From Thalassomonas actiniarum (GTDB lineage: Bacteria > Pseudomonadota > Gammaproteobacteria > Enterobacterales > Alteromonadaceae), in contig NZ_CP059735.1 in NCBI RefSeq assembly GCF_000948975.2, forward strand, positions 3,348,001 to 3,412,000: a stretch of DNA of 64,000 nt. Direction: 5' to 3'. Below the pieces are notes generated by a model, which saw only the letters and a list, made by a program, of their open reading frames with translations, was not told where the DNA came from and did not search any database. How positions within the stretch are numbered: the stretch's first letter is position 1; the number at the start of each line of letters is the position of its first letter. Below, piece after piece: positions 25,204-31,968 of the stretch. The translations under genes and the position numbers were made by a program.

Positions 25204-26277
25204 GTGAGTGAAAAAACCGAACAGCCAACCCCGAAAAAACTGCGCGATGCCAAAAAAGACGGCCAGGTTGCCCAAAGTAAGGAGGTGGTCTCCGCCGCTA
25301 CTTTGATCACTATTTGCTCGGTGATTATGGCACTGGCGGATACTATCGTCAGCACCATACAAGAAATCATCCTGCTGCCGAGCCAGCTCTATCAACTGCC
25401 CTTTGAAAAAGCACTGGAAGTTATGACCTCCGCCAGCCTGGACGCACTGTTTTCCCTGGTGCTGCCGATTATCGCGGTAACCTTTATTACCGGCATCGCC
25501 GCCAATGTTATCCAGGTAGGCCCTATGATGTCCGCCAAGTCGATCACCCCCGAGCTGAACAAAATCAGCCCTATCTCCGGCTTTAAGAAAATATTTGCCG
25601 TGAAAAACCTGGTAGAGTTTCTCAAATCTGTGTTAAAAATCGCCCTGTTGTCGGCACTGATTTATATTTCCATGATCAAATACCTGCCGGACCTGCTCAA
25701 CCTGAGCAGCTGCGGTAAAGCCTGCGTTTTTCCCTTATTGGGCACTATGCTCAAAGAGCTGATCGCTTATACCGCCGTGGCCTTTATCGTTATTGCCGCC
25801 TTTGATTACTTCTTCCAGAAAAGCCAGCATATTAAACAACTGAAAATGTCGATGGATGAAGTGAAAAAAGAATATAAAGAAAGCGAGGGCGACCCGCAAA
25901 TCAAGGGGCAAAGGAAACAATTGCATAAAGAGCTGTTAAACGGCCCGCCACCGGAAAAGGTGAAAAAATCCTCGGTGATCATTGCCAACCCGACCCATGT
26001 TGCCATTGGTCTTTATTACGATAAAGATGAAACCCCGCTACCGCTACTGACGATAAAAGGCACAGATATGATGGCCCAGGACATCAAGAAAATGGCACGC
26101 GAGGCCAATATTCCTATCCTCGAGAACCGCCCGCTGGCTCGCGGGCTGCTGGCAGCTGCGGAAGAAAATCAGTATATTCCGGCAGAATTTATCGAACCGG
26201 TAGCAGAAGTCTTGTTATGGGTACAGGGCCTGGTGGATGAACCTGAAGAAGATCCCTCTTTGGATCCCAGCCGTTAA
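25204..26277 (+). CDS. sctU: T3SS autocleaving switch protein SctU (YscU/FlhB family)
   Basis: 357 residues starting at GTG 25204 with AGGAAG upstream. Four membrane helices in the first 205 residues, a charged linker (about 210-255) and a cytoplasmic domain containing the autocleavage motif NPTH at 262-265, between Asn and Pro. Cleavage lets the machine change from needle to translocator export together with SctP. The typical N terminus SEKTEQPTPKKLRDAKKDGQ is present. Last gene of the operon; a hairpin terminator follows. Confidence 0.97.
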   Translation: MSEKTEQPTPKKLRDAKKDGQVAQSKEVVSAATLITICSVIMALADTIVSTIQEIILLPSQLYQLPFEKALEVMTSASLDALFSLVLPIIAVTFITGIAANVIQVGPMMSAKSITPELNKISPISGFKKIFAVKNLVEFLKSVLKIALLSALIYISMIKYLPDLLNLSSCGKACVFPLLGTMLKELIAYTAVAFIVIAAFDYFFQKSQHIKQLKMSMDEVKKEYKESEGDPQIKGQRKQLHKELLNGPPPEKVKKSSVIIANPTHVAIGLYYDKDETPLPLLTIKGTDMMAQDIKKMAREANIPILENRPLARGLLAAAEENQYIPAEFIEPVAEVLLWVQGLVDEPEEDPSLDPSR

Positions 26278-26471
26278 TCTGCCGGCAAATGGATGACAAT
26301 GCCAGAGCCGACATTGCCGACTCAACAGTAAAATTCATGGCGACAAGGCCTTGCAGGTAATCTATAAGATATTTATCTTTAATTTCAGGAGAAAAGCTTT
26401 CAAGATGCTTATGCAACACTTTCAATCTTGCTTACCCGGGACGGCCTCCGCCCTCCCGGATAAGCCGTATT
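26278..26471. other. Gap between sctU and the PKD/LysM gene
   Basis: 194 nt between convergent genes. It contains the terminator at 26430-26475. A minus-strand stretch (26425-26280) is open and mildly protein-like but only has a TTG start and runs into sctU; it is not called as a gene. Confidence 0.5.
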
Positions 26472-26475
26472 TTAT
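26430..26475 (+). terminator. Terminator after sctU
   Basis: Stem GCTTACCCGGGA / TCCCGGATAAGC (11 of 12 pairs, 12-nt loop) followed by CGTATTTTATT. It marks the right end of the T3SS region. Confidence 0.65.
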
Positions 26476-28634
26476 TGTGGCAACTTTAATATCATACCGG
26501 TAGCCAGCCTGTCGGGATCCTCAATACCATTCATAGCAGCAATTTCCTGCCAGCGCTCACGGCTTTGATAAAGCCTGGCGGCAATATCTCCTAAGGTATC
26601 GCCGGTATCCACCTGATAACTTGGCGTATTCATCACATAACTGGCCAAGGTTTTTCCTTTAAGGCTGGCTTCGACAATGCAAGGATGTTGTTCATCAAAC
26701 AAGGGAACATTGGAATTAAAGCTGCGTACCCGGGCATCATCACTGGGATACACTTCAACTTGGATCGCTTCCCCGGCTTTAAGTTTGACTCCCTGCTCAA
26801 AGCTATAACAACTGGTTTTTCTTGCTTTTACCGGCGCCGTTAAGACTTTGACTACCAGGGCACTGATATCAAACTCTTTATCTTCCCTGTTTATCAATAC
26901 CAGCGATGCCTGAGCACTGTCGGTTTCATCAACCCTATGTAGGGCATCACTGCCATAGTTAACCTTTAATTCAAGGCCCTTGATTTGCGCAGCCTCGGGA
27001 GCTGATTCAACGGCCCAGGCCGATACCGCAGGCAAAGATTCCCTGTTGCCGTTTTTGACCACCAAAGTGACAGTATAGGTGCCTTCAACATCCGGGGTGA
27101 AACTGGGGTTAGTGACACTGTCACCGCTTAGGACAATTTGCGACTCCGCGGGAGTTCTTAGAGTCCAGCAATAACGAACATTATCGTCAAGCCGGCTACT
27201 GCCTTCACTGGAGAGCTCAATCCGGTTATGAGTTAATGCCGTATAACCCGGGTTAATTTTTGCCACCGGGTGTTGATCCGGGTTTGATGCAATATAGATA
27301 GTGCGCAAAGGCGTTAAGCGGTTATGCTCATCAGAGACGGTCAGCTCTATGATGTAACTGCCATCAATATCCGGGGTAAACACCGGCGTGGGCTGGCTGA
27401 CACCTTCAAGTATTGCCTGTGATCCCGGCGGTTTCTGAGCAATGACCCAGCGATATTCAACCTTATCTGAAGACAAGTCATGCGACTTTCGGCCATCAAG
27501 CAATACCGCATCTCCTGCATAAAGGTATTGATCCTCTCCCTGGTGCGTTAACGGATCCCTGACAGGAATGGGCCTGGCAATCCAGGCGGCCCTGGCCGGT
27601 AATGAATTTGCCTTACCGTCATTGACAATCAATTGGGCGGTATAAATGCCGGCAATATCCGGGGTAAAACCGGGGGTCAGTGCGCGGGGACTATCGAGCT
27701 CGGCACTTGAACCGTCAGGCCTGTCCAGGGTCCAGAAATAAGTCAATGCCTCATTACCCGCTTCGCTGGTAATGGCCGAATCTATCTTAAGAGTCTTGCC
27801 GACAAGAGCCGTTTGCCGGGCAAATACCGAAGCACTCGGCCGCTCGACTGCAGGCTCAACCTGATAATGAAGCTGCAACGGCATAAAGCTGTCACAGGCG
27901 TTTTTGATCACAAGTTCAAGCAGGTAATTACCCGCCATCCGCGGCGTGAAAGTAATATGGTTAGTTTCACTGACCGGATAAGAGAGCACAGAGCCCTGAG
28001 GCTGCTCCAATACATGCCAGTGGTATTTTAGCTTATCCTGGAGCCCGGGTACGATATGATCCGCCAGGATACAAACAGAGGAGCCGACTCGGGCATGATT
28101 TTGTCTATGACTGGCATCATCTATATGGGTGACTAAGGGATTTTCCTGCACACTGGTGTACTGATACCTGGCCAGAGCCAGTGAAGCATGAGAGGACTGA
28201 TCGGCGCAGCGATCCGGATCAAAAATAGTAAAGGTAACCGTATTGGTACTGATCCCCTGCCAAACCAATAACGCCCGCCCCATTGGACCGGATTCAGCAT
28301 TGCATATCTGTCCCCGGCGGCACATCATATTACCATCTATCTGGTGCGGCAATCCGATATTAAAACCGTATAGGTACACCCCACCCCGCACTTTTTGCAC
28401 GTCCAGGACAAAACTGTTGATCCTGTCTTTAAACACCAGCTGCACCGTACCTGTAGCAATATTAACCTGCGACGGGCCAGTTATGACATTTTGTCCATAA
28501 CCGCTAATTTCCGAGTACTGCATACCCGTGACAGATTTTATGACCCCGGACGGCTCATCGCCACCGGCGGTTTCTTTTAAAGGATTGGTGATTGATGAAA
28601 AGAAGTCAGAATAATTAATTTGTTGATGTGCCAT
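26472..28634 (-). CDS. PKD-repeat protein with C-terminal LysM domain
   Basis: 720 residues and no signal peptide (N terminus MAHQQINYSDFF). Residues 1-175 form an unknown domain with several Cys (CRRGQIC at about 105-111). Four Ig/PKD-like repeats follow at about 180-260, 265-352, 365-450 and 457-542, each ending in a FTPDxxGxYxxxLxVxx motif; residues 555-665 form another beta domain; a LysM domain is at about 672-720 (DTGDTLGDIAARLYQSRERW). PKD and LysM domains usually act outside the cytoplasm, so export by a non-Sec route, possibly the neighbouring T3SS, is conceivable but unproven. It is convergent with sctU and has no motif of the T3SS promoter type. Confidence 0.82.
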   Translation of the reverse strand: MAHQQINYSDFFSSITNPLKETAGGDEPSGVIKSVTGMQYSEISGYGQNVITGPSQVNIATGTVQLVFKDRINSFVLDVQKVRGGVYLYGFNIGLPHQIDGNMMCRRGQICNAESGPMGRALLVWQGISTNTVTFTIFDPDRCADQSSHASLALARYQYTSVQENPLVTHIDDASHRQNHARVGSSVCILADHIVPGLQDKLKYHWHVLEQPQGSVLSYPVSETNHITFTPRMAGNYLLELVIKNACDSFMPLQLHYQVEPAVERPSASVFARQTALVGKTLKIDSAITSEAGNEALTYFWTLDRPDGSSAELDSPRALTPGFTPDIAGIYTAQLIVNDGKANSLPARAAWIARPIPVRDPLTHQGEDQYLYAGDAVLLDGRKSHDLSSDKVEYRWVIAQKPPGSQAILEGVSQPTPVFTPDIDGSYIIELTVSDEHNRLTPLRTIYIASNPDQHPVAKINPGYTALTHNRIELSSEGSSRLDDNVRYCWTLRTPAESQIVLSGDSVTNPSFTPDVEGTYTVTLVVKNGNRESLPAVSAWAVESAPEAAQIKGLELKVNYGSDALHRVDETDSAQASLVLINREDKEFDISALVVKVLTAPVKARKTSCYSFEQGVKLKAGEAIQVEVYPSDDARVRSFNSNVPLFDEQHPCIVEASLKGKTLASYVMNTPSYQVDTGDTLGDIAARLYQSRERWQEIAAMNGIEDPDRLATGMILKLPQ

Positions 28635-29053
28635 GCTGTTCCCTTCTTGAATGTAGCACTTGCTTCTCGCTTAAACTAAAACTAAAAACAGCGCTGTTCC
28701 TATACTGATGCACTCACTTGTTGCTCCTCGAGTCTTATCCGAACGCCAAAGAAAGGCTCATTAATCACCAGGTATTTACTAAGGCGATAATACGCGCAAC
28801 AAGCCGGCTAATAGCTTTAAACGGACAAAACAGAGGAGAAGACGAGCAAAGCTCTGAAAGCCCCGGAAGAATTAGCCTGCGAATGTGGTAAAATTATAGT
28901 CGGCTTTTGGGCGCTTCGAAAATATTTGCTTTTTTTCAGATAAAATATCTTATTAGTTTTAAGCGCGGGCGGCTTGCCTGAACGGCTTACCGCCATAAAG
29001 AAGAGATGGGAGGTACTTACAGGGCCAGGAACACTGCTAAGCACCTGTTTAAC
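28635..29053. other. 419-nt intergenic region upstream of the PKD/LysM gene
   Basis: It must hold the PKD/LysM promoter. A stem GGCGG/CCGCC around 28968-28994 lies downstream of the lipoprotein gene and may end its transcript, but no T-run is present. No gene supported. Confidence 0.5.
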
Positions 29054-29818
29054 CTAGGCTTTTACCTGCCAGCCACTGGGACTTTGACAGGCTTGTACGG
29101 TATCTTTACGGGAAGAGCCGTCGGCAAATGAAACAAATTGCTCTATCGTGCGGCAGATCCGGTTTGAGTTCACTTCTTTTTCTTCTATGTCAGCCTGTGC
29201 AACAGCAACACCCGAGTCTAACATTTTCTCAGCCGGGGCCGCTTTAAGTAAAGGCGCATAAATAAAGCCCCTGCCGATGCCATCCTTGCTGATCAAATAC
29301 CAGTTGCTGTCCCTGACTTTCCCTATGACATTCACGGCTTCCCCTGAAACCACGCCGGAAACAATGCGGTAGCTTGTACCGGGTCCGCCGCGGACATTCG
29401 ATTTTTTCATGGCATGGTAGGTTTGCCCGATAAGATCTAACGGCGGTACCTTAGCAATCCTTTCCTTGAGTACGGGTATTTTGATTGAATCCGCTTTTTT
29501 TTCCGTGCTGATCACCCTGGCTTCCCCGCGGGTATTGTTTTGTGGGTTTACCCAGCTTTGCCCCTCACCCAAAGCCAGTGCAGCACTGGTCGCCTGCGTC
29601 ATATGCTCAGCATCTTGCTCATCCAGATATTTGCCAAGCTCTTTACCTATAACATTGCCGGCAAAGGCGCCAAAAGAAGTCCATCGTTTCTGGTTATCCT
29701 CTGCATGCTTATTAACTGAAGCACTCCGCTGGCTCTCATAAGACGGGCTTGACTGGCAACCTGCCAGGACAAGGGTAATAACGCCGGCACAGGCGGCCAG
29801 CTGAAATGCATTTTTCAT
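29054..29818 (-). CDS. Outer-membrane lipoprotein, 17-kDa-antigen-like with SH3b domain
   Basis: 254 residues. Signal peptide with lipobox LAGC (Cys20). The mature N-terminal part (about 45-100) matches the end of 17-kDa surface antigen (RickA/YmgG-type) proteins: FGAFAGNVIGKELGKYLDEQDAEHM and then GQSWVNPQNNTRGEARVI. An SH3b domain is inserted at about 132-190 (NVRGGPGTSYRIVSGVVSG). The antigen family's C terminus resumes with CRTIEQFVSFADGSSRKDTV and QACQSPSGWQV. So the SH3 domain appears spliced into the antigen fold. Such proteins sit at the cell envelope and likely bind peptidoglycan. No operon partner. Confidence 0.8.
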   Translation of the reverse strand: MKNAFQLAACAGVITLVLAGCQSSPSYESQRSASVNKHAEDNQKRWTSFGAFAGNVIGKELGKYLDEQDAEHMTQATSAALALGEGQSWVNPQNNTRGEARVISTEKKADSIKIPVLKERIAKVPPLDLIGQTYHAMKKSNVRGGPGTSYRIVSGVVSGEAVNVIGKVRDSNWYLISKDGIGRGFIYAPLLKAAPAEKMLDSGVAVAQADIEEKEVNSNRICRTIEQFVSFADGSSRKDTVQACQSPSGWQVKA

Positions 29819-30012
29819 ATTGATATCCCTTCAATTATCCGCCCTGCAAACAGGCCGGCGCTGGTAAGTCAAACGGCACACTCCCGGCATTTATAAAACA
29901 TCGGCGGCAAGAAACGACTCACACTCTCCCTCCAAACTTGGACTCAGGTTAAGTTAATTCTTATCCAATTTCAAACTTTTATCCCGAGCCCTGGTCGCTT
30001 TACCTGTAAAGA

Positions 30013-30543
30013 TCACAGGTCAAATTCATCATCTTCATCGCTGAGCCAGTCGAGATAACAATCAAAAAATAACGCCCAGAAACTTTCACAGCCACAAAGC
30101 ACGACAATATCCTGCTGTAACTGTGCCAGTTGCCCGGGATCTGTGAGACTGTTCTCATCGGGAACAAATTGCGGCCCTTGCTGGTTGCCACTTTTACTCA
30201 ACAGGGACAAGCATTGTAAGAAAGCCGCTAATGAAGAGGCAACCTGAGTCGACTCCCAAACCCCTTCCCCGTAAACGCCAGTATAGACTGGAAATTGAGG
30301 ATCATTAACATCAACAAAATAGGGATCTCCCAATTCTGTATCTTGTGCGATTACCAACCAATGAGGTTCCCATCCCCCAAGTTCTTCTACCGACAGGGCC
30401 AGGCCTTCATCATCAACACTATAACCTTGCTGTGCATTTTCCAGTTCGCTTTCGCTGCTCGCAATCACAAAACCCTGGGGACCAAAGTAAACTTCATTTT
30501 CCTGAACCTGGCTTAATTGCTTTGCTAACGTTAATTTATTCAT
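30013..30543 (-). CDS. SMI1/KNR4 (SUKH)-like protein
   Basis: 176 residues, acidic, cytoplasmic. The central segment, with HWLVIAQDTELGDPYFVDVND followed by FPVYTGVYGEG and a C-terminal SLAAFLQCLSLL helix, matches the general SUKH pattern (a hydrophobic strand with GDPxxxD, then an aromatic strand and a helix). The SUKH superfamily includes immunity proteins for contact-dependent toxins and some housekeeping members. No toxin gene is nearby, so an immunity role is not supported here. It is followed 116 nt upstream by another small minus-strand gene. Confidence 0.5.
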   Translation of the reverse strand: MNKLTLAKQLSQVQENEVYFGPQGFVIASSESELENAQQGYSVDDEGLALSVEELGGWEPHWLVIAQDTELGDPYFVDVNDPQFPVYTGVYGEGVWESTQVASSLAAFLQCLSLLSKSGNQQGPQFVPDENSLTDPGQLAQLQQDIVVLCGCESFWALFFDCYLDWLSDEDDEFDL

Positions 30544-30659
30544 ACTTATCCAGTGGTTGGCAAGAAGCCAACGCTCATTTCATTGTTTTCTTTATGATAC
30601 CAGACCCGCCAACACTTGTATCGGACGCGGTAGCGATAATTAGCATCAGCACAGGAAGA

Positions 30660-31073
30660 TTAAATCGGAAATAATTTCTCTTGTGTGGCGATAAGGTTTA
30701 ACACCTTATGTATTTTAGCCTGAAGATAAGCTGCAACCAATTCGCGGCGCTGAGAAAATAAAGCCAGCTCTTTGCTGGTCAGGGCGACAATACATAAAAC
30801 CTGACGTAAATCACTGTTATGATAGCTGAGCACATCATCAGCAAAATCAAAACGTTCGCCCGGCTGTTTCTGCTGTTGTAAAACGGAAAATTCCCCGGCC
30901 GATACCAATGACACATGGGTTTGCAAAATCTTATCTTCATCGCCATACCAGCCCGCCGTCATGGTTTGAAAATTAAATTGTGCCTCCAGTTTATTGACCG
31001 CACCAGTTAACCCCGGCAGTTGGCAGATTAGCTCTTCGGCGGTTCCGATAGTGATCGGCAGTTGCTCACTCAT
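30660..31073 (-). CDS. Hypothetical protein, unknown
   Basis: 137 residues, no signal peptide or membrane helix, mixed alpha/beta with an alpha-helical C terminus (about 98-132). I do not recognise a family. The frame, codon use and ATG start look like a real gene. It is in the same orientation as the SUKH-like gene and may share a transcript. Confidence 0.55.
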   Translation of the reverse strand: MSEQLPITIGTAEELICQLPGLTGAVNKLEAQFNFQTMTAGWYGDEDKILQTHVSLVSAGEFSVLQQQKQPGERFDFADDVLSYHNSDLRQVLCIVALTSKELALFSQRRELVAAYLQAKIHKVLNLIATQEKLFPI

Positions 31074-31435
31074 ACGCTCATTTTCAAAAGGAAAAACTAA
31101 GCAGACTTTAACAACTTCATGATATTTATCAACCGTGCTCTACAGGCTTTCTGAGTTTGTTGAAAGCTAAGTAATTCGTCTGAACTTTCCCCCACTTCAA
31201 GATAAGCTAAAGAAAAGCTGTCGGTCAGCGATTTTCACACCAGGTTCAAATCTTGCCCGCAAGGCTATTTTCTTTCACTTAACCATGGCTAACCCCTGTC
31301 CACTTAATCTTGCCGCATAGAAAATAAATCAGTATAGTCAGCGGCAAAAATTTATCCCGGTAAGCGCCGGGATAAGGGCTATGCCTGAGACAGGTTGTTT
31401 AAGCGCTCAAACATAATAAGGAAACATAATCAAAA
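31074..31435. other. 362-nt divergent region before the Nudix gene
   Basis: Promoters of both divergent genes must lie here. The one notable element is a perfect 9-bp inverted repeat, TTATCCCGG / CCGGGATAA (31352-31360 with 31367-31375), 60 nt before the Nudix start. No gene. Confidence 0.5.
31352..31375. promoter_or_regulatory. Inverted repeat upstream of the Nudix gene
   Basis: Perfect 9-bp arms with a 6-nt loop and no T-run on the plus strand; on the minus strand a short T-run follows. It could be an operator, an RNA hairpin in the leader, or a weak minus-strand terminator. Confidence 0.35.
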
Positions 31436-31876
31436 ATGAATAAAGCAGTACGAGTGGGTGTTGGTGTCATTATTTTACGCAATGACAAAATTCTGCTAGG
31501 AGAGCGAATAGGCTCCCATGGTGCTAATACTTGGGCGACTCCCGGCGGGCACCTGGAAATAGGTGAAGGCGTAGAGACATGTGCGAGACGTGAGGTGTTA
31601 GAGGAAACCGGCTTGGTGCTGGGTGAAATCAAAAAACTCGGTTTTACCAATGATATCTTCGAACAGGAAGATAAACATTATGTCACCCTTTTTGTGGTGG
31701 CCAAAAGTGACAGCGGTGAGGCAGAAATTAAAGAGCCGAATAAATGCAAGCAGTGGCAGTGGCGCGGGGTTAACGAACTTCCCGAACCATTGTTTTTGCC
31801 GTTAGTCAATTTACTTAAAGAGAGCCCTGATTTTATGGCATTGGCTGATAAAGTCGTGGAAAAAGCTATTGCCTGA
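31436..31876 (+). CDS. Nudix hydrolase (NUDT15/MutT-like)
   Basis: 146 residues. The Nudix box is complete at about 38-60: G, then E44, then RE at 52-53, EE at 56-57 and G59. The N terminus VGVGVIILRNDKILLGERIGSHG and the TWATPGGHL segment resemble NUDT15-type nucleotide triphosphate diphosphatases that clean oxidised or modified nucleotides, but the substrate cannot be told from sequence. Monocistronic, with a strong terminator 37 nt downstream. Confidence 0.9.
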   Translation: MNKAVRVGVGVIILRNDKILLGERIGSHGANTWATPGGHLEIGEGVETCARREVLEETGLVLGEIKKLGFTNDIFEQEDKHYVTLFVVAKSDSGEAEIKEPNKCKQWQWRGVNELPEPLFLPLVNLLKESPDFMALADKVVEKAIA

Positions 31877-31912
31877 TAGCCTGCCTTTATCTTGATAAAT
31901 ATCCAGGTAAAT

Positions 31913-31951
31913 AAAAAGTCCGCTAAAACCAGGTTTTGGCGGACTTTTTTT
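31913..31951. terminator. Bidirectional terminator, Nudix / DUF349 genes
   Basis: GTCCGC and AAAACC pair with GGTTTT and GCGGAC, flanked by A-run and T-run, so it works in both directions for the convergent genes. Confidence 0.9.
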
Positions 31952-31968
31952 CAGTTATGACTAAAAAA

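Noticed and set aside
26280-26425. Mildly protein-like minus-strand stretch after sctU
   Set aside because: Only a TTG start, no ribosome site, and it continues into the sctU coding strand; at most a remnant.
28817-29044. 75-codon minus-strand open frame downstream of the lipoprotein gene
   Set aside because: No domain, no start signals, spans a hairpin; not supported.
29971-29999. AACTTTT with an 11-nt spacer on the plus strand
   Set aside because: The downstream half is TGGTC, not GTTAC, and no plus-strand gene follows.
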